The position numbers and the translations under genes are program-made. This document shows, one piece after another, positions 7,784-15,214 of a DNA stretch of 18,909 nt. Numbering within the stretch: position 1 is the first letter of the stretch; each line of letters opens with the position of its first letter. Source of the DNA: Candidatus Omnitrophota bacterium (GTDB taxonomy: Bacteria; Omnitrophota; Gorgyraeia; Duberdicusellales; 4484-171); assembly GCA_030601015.1 (NCBI GenBank), contig JAUVUO010000005.1, positions 1 through 18,909 on the forward strand, written 5' to 3'. The notes under the pieces are model-generated. The model saw only the letters and a program-made list of their open reading frames with translations. It was not told where the DNA came from and searched no databases.

Positions 7784-8820
7784 TATTTATTCTTTTCTCT
7801 TACCGCTGAAGACATGCCAGGGGTAAAGGCGGCATCTTCCTCTATTGAATCCCAATTTTTCCCAAACCATACAATTGCTTCCTTAAGCCCTTTTTCAAAA
7901 GAGGTTTTTGGCTCATATCCGATAAGATTCTTTGCCTTTTTAACCGAGGCCAAAAGCCTACTTTTTGTATCCCATTTTCTCTTTGCTATAAATTTCATTC
8001 CGGCCGAATTTCCGGTTGCTTTATTAACCATATTCGCAAGATCAACAATTTTTGTTTCCCGGCCTGAAGCTAAATTAAATTCTTGGCCGATTGCTTCCTC
8101 AAAATGCCCTGCTCTTAGCAAGCCATCAACCAAATCTTCCACATAAGTAAAATCTCTTGTTGCCTCTCCTGAACCGGTAATAGGCAAAGTCATACCTTTC
8201 ATCGCCCAATATATGAAATTTGGAATAACATTCCTATATTGCCCGGGAATTTCGCCCGGACCATAAGAATTAAAAAAACGGGGCTTCACAACAGGCAAAT
8301 CATAATGGTGATAAAAGAAATTACAATACATCTCTCCAAGACTTTTAGTTATCTGGTACGGAGTGCTTAAATGCAAAGAGGTAAACTTTTCTGTTAATGG
8401 AAGCGGCGCATCTGCTCCATATATAGCACACCCCGAAGAAGCATAAACAAATCTTTTAATATTCGCAAGAGCAGAATACTCAAGCAGCTTAACTGTCCCT
8501 AATCCATTTACATGCAAATCTTTCTCAGGATAATCTACAGAGTTTTGATTAGCAAAAAAAGCTGCTAAATGAAAAATGTAATCGGGTTTTTCAAAAAAAA
8601 CTCTTTTTAAAACTATATCATCCGTTATATCTCCTTTAACAACCATTATATTTGACATAACCGGTATATTCCATTGATATGAAGAACTGAAATCATCAAG
8701 CACAATTACACATTTAGCGCCGGCATTTGCTATTACTCTTGTCAGATTACTACCAATAGCACCAGCACCGCCGGTAATTAAAACAATTTTATTTTTATAG
8801 TTATTCTTATATTGTTCCAT
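7783..8820 (-). CDS. NAD-dependent epimerase/dehydratase (extended SDR, GalE-like)
   Basis: This 345-aa SDR shows TGGAGAIG (residues 16-23), an acidic strand end VLDDFSS (40-46), FHLAAFFA (83-90), YASSGCAIYG (126-135) and the catalytic Y155-xxx-K159 in YQITK. PRFFNSYGPGE and a TRDFTYVEDLVDG segment later on are typical of nucleotide-sugar 4-epimerases and 4,6-dehydratase relatives. The exact reaction cannot be read from sequence. The tail after WFGKNWDS is a few residues longer than usual and its coding end meets the radical SAM start in a TAATG. The ATG at 8820 lies inside the 3' end of the preceding glycosyltransferase gene (14-nt overlap) and has a strong AGGAGG ahead of it. It is the third gene of the AT-rich block with the two radical SAM genes. 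Confidence 0.92.
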   Translation of the reverse strand: MEQYKNNYKNKIVLITGGAGAIGSNLTRVIANAGAKCVIVLDDFSSSYQWNIPVMSNIMVVKGDITDDIVLKRVFFEKPDYIFHLAAFFANQNSVDYPEKDLHVNGLGTVKLLEYSALANIKRFVYASSGCAIYGADAPLPLTEKFTSLHLSTPYQITKSLGEMYCNFFYHHYDLPVVKPRFFNSYGPGEIPGQYRNVIPNFIYWAMKGMTLPITGSGEATRDFTYVEDLVDGLLRAGHFEEAIGQEFNLASGRETKIVDLANMVNKATGNSAGMKFIAKRKWDTKSRLLASVKKAKNLIGYEPKTSFEKGLKEAIVWFGKNWDSIEEDAAFTPGMSSAVREKNK

Positions 8821-10039
8821 TTTTCCTCCTGTTTATTGTTTTAAAAATTTCCTCATATTGATCAACAGCACCTTTTTGTGAGAAATTTTCTTTCACAAAC
8901 AATGCGGCTTTTCTTCCCATTTCTTCTCTAAGTATATCTTCTTTCTCAAGAATGAATATTGCATTAATAACCCCTTCTATGTCTTCCGCCATAAAAGAAA
9001 AACCGCATCCTGCTTTCTTTATTATTTCATGGCCATCACTTTCTCTGTTTAAAACAGCTAAAACCGGTAACTTACTAGCCATATAACCCATAAGTTTTCC
9101 GGGAACCACCGGAGTTTTATTTTGGCCGCTTAAACACACTAACCCAACATCAACGCTTTTCAACAATAAGGCATACTCTTTTTTATTAATAAAAGAGTAA
9201 AAAGAAATGTTTGAAAGTTTTAGTGCTTTCGCTCTATTCATAAGTTTATTCTTTTCTGTCCCATCACCAACGAAAAGAAAATGAGCCATACTCCTTTTTT
9301 CAATCTTTTTCGCAATATCCATAATTACATCTAAGCCCTGGGCAGGGCCTAATATCCCAGCAAATAAAATAACAAATCTTGAATCAACATTATATTTTCT
9401 TCGAAACTCCCAGCTCTTAGCTGCTTTATCAAAGAAATCACAGTCGATCCAATTATGCACAACTTCAATTTTTTCAGGAAGCAATTGTTTGTTTTTTATT
9501 AAAAACCGCTTATTACCGTTAGAATGTACTGTAATCATATCAATCTTCTTATAAATCCATCTCTCAATCCGTTCAAAAAACCTAATCATTATTGAATTAT
9601 TAAGTATACCCAAATCGATAGCATTTTGAGGAAAGATATCTTGGACGTTCAATATGCTCTTGGCAGAAAAATGTTTTTGCAGCCATACGCAGGCAAGGCC
9701 TAAAGTAAGCGGTGGTGAATATGCTATTACTATGTCTATTTTTTTCGAAATATTCTTTTTTGCTGAATGACAAAAAATAAAAGGCAGCCTTAATAGCGAC
9801 AAGCCTCTAACTAAATAATTAATTTTAGTAAGAAACACGGTTTTTACTCTAATAACATCCACTCCATCTTCACAAGAAATAACTTTGTAGATTTTATTAG
9901 CTTGATTCTTCGGAGGAAAAGCTGTTATTACAGAAATTTCGTGGCCTCTCCTTTTTAACTCTTCCACGAATTCATGCATCAGATGCGATACTGAACGAAT
10001 TTCAGGAGGGTATGCAATAGTTAAAATCAGTAAACGCAT
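8807..10039 (-). CDS. Glycosyltransferase family 4 (WcaI/WbuB-like)
   Basis: The 410-aa protein has the GT-B layout. The N-terminal domain opens with LILTIAYPPE and carries LKRRGHEISVITAFPP (28-43); the region NVQDIFPQNAIDLG (131-144) is typical of the WcaI/WbuB subgroup. The C-terminal nucleotide-sugar domain shows ILFAGILGPAQGLDVI (224-239), FLFVGDGTEK (255-264) and VVPGKLMGYMASKLPVLA (311-328). Retaining GT4 enzymes of this type add a sugar (often an amino or 6-deoxy sugar) to the growing lipid-linked repeat unit at the cytoplasmic membrane face. Donor and acceptor are not determinable here. The ATG at 10039 is 2 nt after the stop of the upstream radical SAM gene, and the 3' end overlaps the next SDR by 14 nt. 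Confidence 0.93.
   Translation of the reverse strand: MRLLILTIAYPPEIRSVSHLMHEFVEELKRRGHEISVITAFPPKNQANKIYKVISCEDGVDVIRVKTVFLTKINYLVRGLSLLRLPFIFCHSAKKNISKKIDIVIAYSPPLTLGLACVWLQKHFSAKSILNVQDIFPQNAIDLGILNNSIMIRFFERIERWIYKKIDMITVHSNGNKRFLIKNKQLLPEKIEVVHNWIDCDFFDKAAKSWEFRRKYNVDSRFVILFAGILGPAQGLDVIMDIAKKIEKRSMAHFLFVGDGTEKNKLMNRAKALKLSNISFYSFINKKEYALLLKSVDVGLVCLSGQNKTPVVPGKLMGYMASKLPVLAVLNRESDGHEIIKKAGCGFSFMAEDIEGVINAIFILEKEDILREEMGRKAALFVKENFSQKGAVDQYEEIFKTINRRKNGTI
8825..8830 (-). promoter_or_regulatory. Strong Shine-Dalgarno for the SDR at 8820
   Basis: AGGAGG lies 4 nt before the ATG at 8820, a rather short spacing but full complementarity. It is embedded in the coding end of the upstream glycosyltransferase and supports the chosen start despite the 14-nt gene overlap. 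Confidence 0.7.
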
Positions 10040-10041
10040 AA

Positions 10042-11511
10042 TTATTGCTTCATATCCTTAAGAAAAAATATAGATCGCAACTTATCCACGATAGATTCAA
10101 TAATCAATTTAAGTATATACAAGAATGCTCCAGGTTTCTCCCAGTTTTGAATAAAGTAATTCTTTACTCTTGTCGGATTAACTATTTTATTACGAACATT
10201 ATTTATGAATTCATAAAAACACTTGTCGTCAACTTTGGTAAAATTTAAGTCTTCTACTTCTTCAATGCTTTCTCTATTAATTAAATTTCTATCTAAAAGG
10301 TCATCAAATAGCTTGCTCCCCGGCAAAGGGACAAACTCTCCAAACCCAATCCAATGAGGTTTAATTTCTTTCATGAAATTTCGTGTTTTATCTAAGTCTT
10401 CCATATCTTCTCCCGGAAGCCCGACTATCATATTTGCGTGAACCTGAATACCAGCCTCATGAAGTATTTCAGCTGCTTTATAATTTTGTGCAACAGTCGT
10501 TCCCTTATTTATTACATCTAAAGTTTTTTGCGAACCTGACTCAAATCCGACATCTACCCTTATACACCCCGCCTCTTTCATTAATTTTAATAAGTCTTTA
10601 TCCATTGAATTTGCTCTTAGCTGAGCATTCCAGCGGATCTTTTTATGCATATTATTTTTTATTAATTTTCTACATATACTTACTGCTCTATCTTTACTGA
10701 CATCAAATACATCATCAGCAAAATACAATCCCTCAATCTCATAATCAGCAATTAGTTTTTCTATTTCTTCAATAACTAAATCTATAGACTGAAACCTAAC
10801 ACCTCTACCCAAGGCTATATTCCCCGCACAAAAAGTACAATTATAAGGGCATCCTCTGGATGTAAATATTGTAGTTGCCTTTGAGTATATTCCATGCATA
10901 ACATGCGGGTTTGCCTTACTATAATATTGCATATCTACAAGATGCCTTGAGGGAAAACAAAAGTCATCAATGTTATTATGCGGTGCCCTTTTTTGATTAT
11001 TAGCAATATTGTTTCCGTCTCTATATGTGATTCCTGCAATACTCTCTATCTTAGCGCCTTTTGCTATCTCAAGCATTACCAACTCACCTTCGCCTCTACA
11101 GATAATATCGATTTCACTACAAATTTGTAAAGAATCTTCAGGTAAAGCTGAAACATGAGCTCCTCCTGCAATTATTGTTATTTTGCTATCTATTTTACGG
11201 ATAATTTTAACAATATTGCGTCTAACATCAAAAAAAGTTGGCGTTACTACTGAAATACCAACTATGTCCGGCTTAAATTTTCTTATTTCAGCTTCTGTTA
11301 TATTATCAACAACTAATTGATTAGAACGATTTTTCGTCATCAAAGAATTTCTATCTATGATTTTTACTTTTATTCCATTTTTTTCTAACATATTGGCAAT
11401 ATAACATAAGCCAAGCGGCGGATAAAATGACATTCCGACATTATTCTTCAACGACCTGCTTAACAAGCGTTGAAACGAAAAAAGAATTGGGTTTATTAAA
11501 CAAACTTTCAT
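10042..11511 (-). CDS. B12-binding-domain radical SAM enzyme (second of two)
   Basis: The 489-aa protein has an N-terminal B12-binding-type domain (MKVCLINPIL, YPPLGLCYIANMLEKNG at 30-46, PDIVGISVVTPTF at 81-93, IIAGGAHVSALPE at 113-125, GEGE at 140-143). A radical SAM barrel follows with TSRGCPYNCTFC (C221, C225, C228). Further landmarks are GLYFADDVF, RVDVGFESGSQKTL and a VGLPGED stretch. These are characteristic of the large cobalamin-dependent radical SAM class; the reaction is unknown. It differs clearly from the copy at 6332-7783 in sequence, so this is not a recent tandem duplication. It lies 6 nt downstream of a short SDR and 2 nt upstream of a GT4 gene, so it is co-transcribed with glycan genes. 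A role in modifying a sugar, lipid or peptide of the surface polymer is inference from context only. Confidence 0.92.
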   Translation of the reverse strand: MKVCLINPILFSFQRLLSRSLKNNVGMSFYPPLGLCYIANMLEKNGIKVKIIDRNSLMTKNRSNQLVVDNITEAEIRKFKPDIVGISVVTPTFFDVRRNIVKIIRKIDSKITIIAGGAHVSALPEDSLQICSEIDIICRGEGELVMLEIAKGAKIESIAGITYRDGNNIANNQKRAPHNNIDDFCFPSRHLVDMQYYSKANPHVMHGIYSKATTIFTSRGCPYNCTFCAGNIALGRGVRFQSIDLVIEEIEKLIADYEIEGLYFADDVFDVSKDRAVSICRKLIKNNMHKKIRWNAQLRANSMDKDLLKLMKEAGCIRVDVGFESGSQKTLDVINKGTTVAQNYKAAEILHEAGIQVHANMIVGLPGEDMEDLDKTRNFMKEIKPHWIGFGEFVPLPGSKLFDDLLDRNLINRESIEEVEDLNFTKVDDKCFYEFINNVRNKIVNPTRVKNYFIQNWEKPGAFLYILKLIIESIVDKLRSIFFLKDMKQ

Positions 11512-11517
11512 ATCAGC

Positions 11518-12393
11518 TCATAATATTTTATCAAGTGAGAAAAGACAATCATATAGACCGGATGATAGGCTAATCTCCGGTTGCCATTGAAAATCCCGCT
11601 TAACTTTTTCGATATTCGCATAACATTCGCCTACATCATTTTTGCGTGCTTTTCCCTCAACATGGATTCGAACCGAATTGCCTGCCAATTCATTGGCCAT
11701 CTGAGCAACTTCGATGTTTTTATAGGGTATACCGCCGCCAACATTGTAAATTTCAAGCCCTGAATAACCGGAATGAACTATAATGTCAACTAACCTTATA
11801 AAATCAGAAATATGAAGATAGTCTCGGCTGGGATCAGGGTCTTTGACTACAATTGTCTTATTATCCCGTATAGACGCTACAATAGAAGGAATAAGTTGAT
11901 TGTCATTCTGTTTTGGGCCATAAAAAGTAAATCCTCTAAGAATCATAACCGAAAAATCCATACATTGGTGAAGCTGACAACATATCTGTTCCCCAAGAAG
12001 CTTACTCCCCATATAGGGGTTAAGCACAAATGCCGGATGCTTTTCTTCTACAGGCAAATAATGAGGCTTTCCGTAAACATAAGAACTCATATATAAAAAT
12101 TTAGACTTTTTTGATATAGCAATATCGAGAGCAGCCATGGTCGAATGCATATTACGCCGATAAATATCCATCGGCGCTTGAAAAGATTCCTCAATAGATT
12201 TTGTCGCCCCGAAATGTAATACCCAATCAAGTATTTCCGGAATAATTATTGCCTCTTTTTCAGTATCCGGACAGACCAAACTATCCAACACAATTACATT
12301 GTCCCCATTGTTTTCAAAATGTTTGAAAATAGCCGATCCAACAAATCCGCTCGCACCAGTAAGGCCAATATTAAGTTTTTTTCTGTTTTTCAT
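11518..12393 (-). CDS. Short NAD-dependent epimerase/dehydratase (SDR)
   Basis: At 291 aa this SDR is shorter than its neighbours (314-345 aa). It has TGASGFVG (residues 12-19), an acidic VLDS, LHFGATKSIEES (59-70), YMSSYVYG (101-108) and catalytic Y127-xxx-K131 in YMGSK. Late landmarks are RGFTFYGPKQND, DPSRDYLHISDF and YNVGGG. The segment between the second strand and the HFGAT strand is clearly reduced: only about 20 residues separate VLDS from VLHFGAT. That stretch normally holds the D(I/L)xD strand that lines the adenine pocket. The active site is intact, so I treat it as a functional variant rather than a pseudogene. It follows the nucleotidyltransferase after 3 nt, suggesting that the two act on the same activated sugar. 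Confidence 0.88.
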   Translation of the reverse strand: MKNRKKLNIGLTGASGFVGSAIFKHFENNGDNVIVLDSLVCPDTEKEAIIIPEILDWVLHFGATKSIEESFQAPMDIYRRNMHSTMAALDIAISKKSKFLYMSSYVYGKPHYLPVEEKHPAFVLNPYMGSKLLGEQICCQLHQCMDFSVMILRGFTFYGPKQNDNQLIPSIVASIRDNKTIVVKDPDPSRDYLHISDFIRLVDIIVHSGYSGLEIYNVGGGIPYKNIEVAQMANELAGNSVRIHVEGKARKNDVGECYANIEKVKRDFQWQPEISLSSGLYDCLFSLDKIL

Positions 12394-12396
12394 AAG

Positions 12397-13116
12397 CTAC
12401 CGAAAATGAGTATAAAATTTCAAAAAGCCTTCTTCTGCTGCGTTTAACTCCTCAATCGTATTGAAAGTAATATCATGGCCTTCATGAGAATAAACATAGA
12501 GTTTATTAAGCTCCTTTAATATTTTAAAAAAGGCGATCAAGCCTTTTCCATCAGATAAATTTATTATCTCTTCGGAAATATATTCCATTGCCTTTTTTTC
12601 CATGATAAACGTACCTATATAATAATGAAGTACGGGTTTCTCGGCAAGAGTTTGTACCTGTTTGTCTTGGTTAGACGTCACCAAACCAAATGGACTTTGT
12701 ATCGGAGCAGTCACGATACTTAATAAGGCTTTTTTTTCGAGATGAAAATCTATTAAGTGTTGCAACTGGATGTTTGAAATGCTATCACCATATGTTACAA
12801 TAGCTCGATCTTCAAACAAAGCGCCTGCATCATAGATTCGGCGAAGCATTCCGGCATCTTCACCGGAATCAGAAAAATCAACGTTAAAATTCAAATCCAG
12901 CCCCCGGCAAGCATCAATAATCATATCCCCTTTATAACCGATTGCGATAATGAAATTACGGAAATCTTGGTTAATACTATGGCTTAACTTGCGATATAAA
13001 ATAGGTTTTCCACGCAGTTTTACCAAGGACTTTGGTATACTTTGTCCGAGCTCACCTAAGCGCGTCCCTCTGCCCCCGCATAAAATAATTGTTTTATATT
13101 GGCTTTTGGATTTCAT
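12397..13116 (-). CDS. NDP-sugar nucleotidyltransferase (RfbF/HddC-like family)
   Basis: This 239-aa protein is a single nucleotidyltransferase domain. LCGGRGTR (residues 12-19) is the nucleotide-binding loop, and PKSLVKLRGKPIL (28-40) carries the usual Lys contacts. AIGYKGDMI (58-66) follows, and VTYGDSISN (107-115) is in the metal-binding Asp position, resembling the YGD.(V/L)SD motif of CDP-glucose-type enzymes. The LAEKP stretch (about 150-158) is the second substrate motif. It would activate a sugar 1-phosphate with a nucleotide (CTP or GTP are both possible; the base cannot be assigned). The neighbouring SDRs at 11518-12393 and 14198-15211 probably use its product. ATG 13116 is 6 nt beyond the stop of the GT4 gene; no strong Shine-Dalgarno is visible. 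Confidence 0.9.
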   Translation of the reverse strand: MKSKSQYKTIILCGGRGTRLGELGQSIPKSLVKLRGKPILYRKLSHSINQDFRNFIIAIGYKGDMIIDACRGLDLNFNVDFSDSGEDAGMLRRIYDAGALFEDRAIVTYGDSISNIQLQHLIDFHLEKKALLSIVTAPIQSPFGLVTSNQDKQVQTLAEKPVLHYYIGTFIMEKKAMEYISEEIINLSDGKGLIAFFKILKELNKLYVYSHEGHDITFNTIEELNAAEEGFLKFYTHFR

Positions 13117-13122
13117 CGCGCT

Positions 13123-14196
13123 TTAATTTTTTAAGCCGGCTGTTTGTTTAAAGATATTAATAAAAATTTCGGCATTGTTTACCTGTTGAGTCTCCACATT
13201 ATGTTGAATACTCCTACTATTACCTAATGTTTCACGTGTAAGCCTGCACAAATCGCTAATATTTCTGTTGCGGAACAATATCGTTCCTTCAGGACGATCA
13301 CATACATCACTTGCTACAGAAGGCACCCGATAATAAAGCGCCTCTCTTAAGGTTAACGCGTCACCGTCTGTGTTCGTGGCACGAATGAAAAGATCAGCAT
13401 ATTTTAAAAATGGAACAAATGAAAAGTGATTGCCAATCACAAAACAAAAAAAGGAATCAAGGCCCTTTTCTCGAATATTAGCTTTAAGTTTTCTAAAATA
13501 GCTCTCGTTGGTGATCTCAGGAATAACCACGACAAATCCTGCCTGAGGTAAATCCATACTCAATTCTTGCGCCAATTGTATAAAAAGGTCTAAGCCATAA
13601 AGATCTTCATTCGAATAAAATAATGGCCCATAAGCATAAGTAAGAATTAGCGGCTTATGTTTTGTGCAGAAATCAATCATACTTCGTGAAACAGGCCTTT
13701 CAATAAAATCGCTATCCCGGGAGGGAATAAATGCCGGAATAATGGAAATTTTATTTTTTGAGATCCCATGACTAATCAATATCTTTTGAAGATCCTTATT
13801 AACTGTAATAATATGACTCGAAATACGAGCTGATGCCAAAATATAAAATAGCTTTAAGGAGTTTTTGTCGATCATCTCTTCCGGCGACCCGACAAATGTT
13901 ATCGTAAGCCGGATGCCGATAAGCTTTAAAAAAAAACAAAAGATTAACCGGCTGAAAGACACACTGGATATTAGGCAATGCGAAACATTGATCCCTTTTA
14001 GTTTCAGAAAACTTGTTAACAGCTTCAGAGGCTGCCGATGCAATGAAACAACACGCTTATTAGTTTTGTGCTGTCCTGAGTAATCCCAAACAACATACTT
14101 AATCCCCTCTTCTTCTATATATGGAATAAGCCTTTCTATGTGAGTTGTAACACCGCCTCGCGGAGGAGGCAAAGCCCCGATAATTATTAAGTTCAT
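13123..14196 (-). CDS. Glycosyltransferase family 4
   Basis: The protein is 357 aa with the start chosen here. It opens with NLIIIGALPPPRGGVTTHI, the donor-domain glycine-rich start common in GT4 enzymes. Near the C-terminus a segment reads TNTDGDALTLREALYYRVP and ends ASDVCDRPEG, which carries the acidic catalytic-loop residues and the donor-binding Glu of GT-B retaining enzymes. The central region is little conserved, so donor and acceptor are unknown. The longest ORF begins at a TTG (14223) inside the upstream SDR gene. I prefer ATG 14196, because it follows the SDR stop TAA by 1 nt, places the first strand right at the N-terminus, and matches the tight junction style of the operon. Residues before it would be non-conserved. 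Confidence 0.88.
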   Translation of the reverse strand: MNLIIIGALPPPRGGVTTHIERLIPYIEEEGIKYVVWDYSGQHKTNKRVVSLHRQPLKLLTSFLKLKGINVSHCLISSVSFSRLIFCFFLKLIGIRLTITFVGSPEEMIDKNSLKLFYILASARISSHIITVNKDLQKILISHGISKNKISIIPAFIPSRDSDFIERPVSRSMIDFCTKHKPLILTYAYGPLFYSNEDLYGLDLFIQLAQELSMDLPQAGFVVVIPEITNESYFRKLKANIREKGLDSFFCFVIGNHFSFVPFLKYADLFIRATNTDGDALTLREALYYRVPSVASDVCDRPEGTILFRNRNISDLCRLTRETLGNSRSIQHNVETQQVNNAEIFINIFKQTAGLKN

Positions 14197-14197
14197 T

Positions 14198-15211
14198 TTA
14201 CGCACGTTGGCTCTTACTGCCAATTCCTTTGCTCAAACAAACAAGCGGTGAATCTGCATTGTAATACACCGTTAGATAATTGCGAAACCATTCTATTGTA
14301 ATATCAAGCCCTTCTTCAAAACTAACTTTCGGTTTCCAGCCTAAGAGTTTTTGGGCTTTGCTTGCATCTGAACTCATTTTCCATATCTCATTCGGCCGGG
14401 TTGGAAGTCCTCCTATTCTAAGCTCTGATTTTGACTTGGTTTTTTTATGGATGAGGTTAGCAATATTCCGGATAGCGATATCTCTTCCGGTTCCTAAATT
14501 AATAATTTCACCTATCACCTTATCTGAAAGAGCAACGGATATCATACCTTCAGCAAGATCCGTAACAAAATTAAATTCGCGCGTCTGCTTGCCTTCTGTT
14601 GTCAAAACTACTTCTCCTCTTAAGCATTTGACAATCAGCTCCGGTATTACCGCTCTTGTACTTTGGTACGGGCCAAACGCATTAAAAGGCCTGATAACAA
14701 CAATAGGATTGTTTGACTGCCTCTGTTTCATAAGGCTGTATAATTCACCGGCATACTTACCTACAGAATATGGAGAATTTGGATGCGGGTACATCTCTTC
14801 GATGAATGGAACACAATCCTGTTGGCCGTATACTTCAGATGTAGATATATATATAAATCTTCCATAATCCTGCACCGTCTCAAGCAAATTAGCTGTTCCA
14901 TTATTATTCGTTTCTAACGCCTCACCCATATGAAGAAAACTATTCCCGACATGGTTATATGCAGCCAGATGAAATATAAAATCAAATTTCATGCTTCTGA
15001 GCGGCTTTAAAGATTCTATATTGCGAATGTCTGCTTCAATTATTTCAATCTTATCCCACACGGGGCTCAATCGCACATTATGCTCAATGCTATTATATCT
15101 GGCAATTATAGCTACTTGGGCTCCCTCCTGAATTAGAAGTTGAGTAAGCTGATGCCCAATAAAACCAGACGCACCTGTTATTAACACGTTTTTCTTATCC
15201 ATTTTACCCAT
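14198..15211 (-). CDS. NAD-dependent epimerase/4,6-dehydratase (extended SDR)
   Basis: This 337-aa SDR shows TGASGFIG (residues 12-19), EADIRN (59-64), FHLAAYNHVGNSF (80-92), YISTSEVYG (121-129) and the catalytic Y148-xxx-K152 in YSVGK, followed by RPFNAFGPYQS. The STSEVYG/PYSVGK pairing resembles GDP-mannose or dTDP-glucose 4,6-dehydratase relatives (STxEVYG, with T then D/E preceding), so a dehydratase or 4-epimerase role is plausible. Here the position after S-T is S-E, as in many extended SDRs with uncertain activity. A good GGAGGG 7 nt before ATG 15211 supports that start over the ATG three codons later. Together with the nucleotidyltransferase and the short SDR downstream it could form a pathway to one activated sugar; that is inference. 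Confidence 0.92.
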   Translation of the reverse strand: MGKMDKKNVLITGASGFIGHQLTQLLIQEGAQVAIIARYNSIEHNVRLSPVWDKIEIIEADIRNIESLKPLRSMKFDFIFHLAAYNHVGNSFLHMGEALETNNNGTANLLETVQDYGRFIYISTSEVYGQQDCVPFIEEMYPHPNSPYSVGKYAGELYSLMKQRQSNNPIVVIRPFNAFGPYQSTRAVIPELIVKCLRGEVVLTTEGKQTREFNFVTDLAEGMISVALSDKVIGEIINLGTGRDIAIRNIANLIHKKTKSKSELRIGGLPTRPNEIWKMSSDASKAQKLLGWKPKVSFEEGLDITIEWFRNYLTVYYNADSPLVCLSKGIGSKSQRA

Positions 15212-15214
15212 TAA

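Noticed and set aside
7661..8146. 161-codon open frame on the plus strand
   Set aside because: It runs antisense across the radical SAM/SDR junction, both of which have clear family motifs. It shows no recognisable domain and is a shadow frame.
6332..11511. Recent tandem duplication of the radical SAM gene
   Set aside because: The two proteins differ throughout, apart from the generic B12 and CxxxCxxC family motifs, so they are separate acquisitions or an old divergence.
14197..14223. TTG start at 14223 for the GT4 gene
   Set aside because: It lies inside the upstream SDR gene and adds nine residues before the conserved first strand. ATG 14196 directly follows the SDR stop.
14280..14867. 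195-codon open frame on the plus strand
   Set aside because: It is antisense to the well-supported SDR at 14198-15211 and has no recognisable motif.
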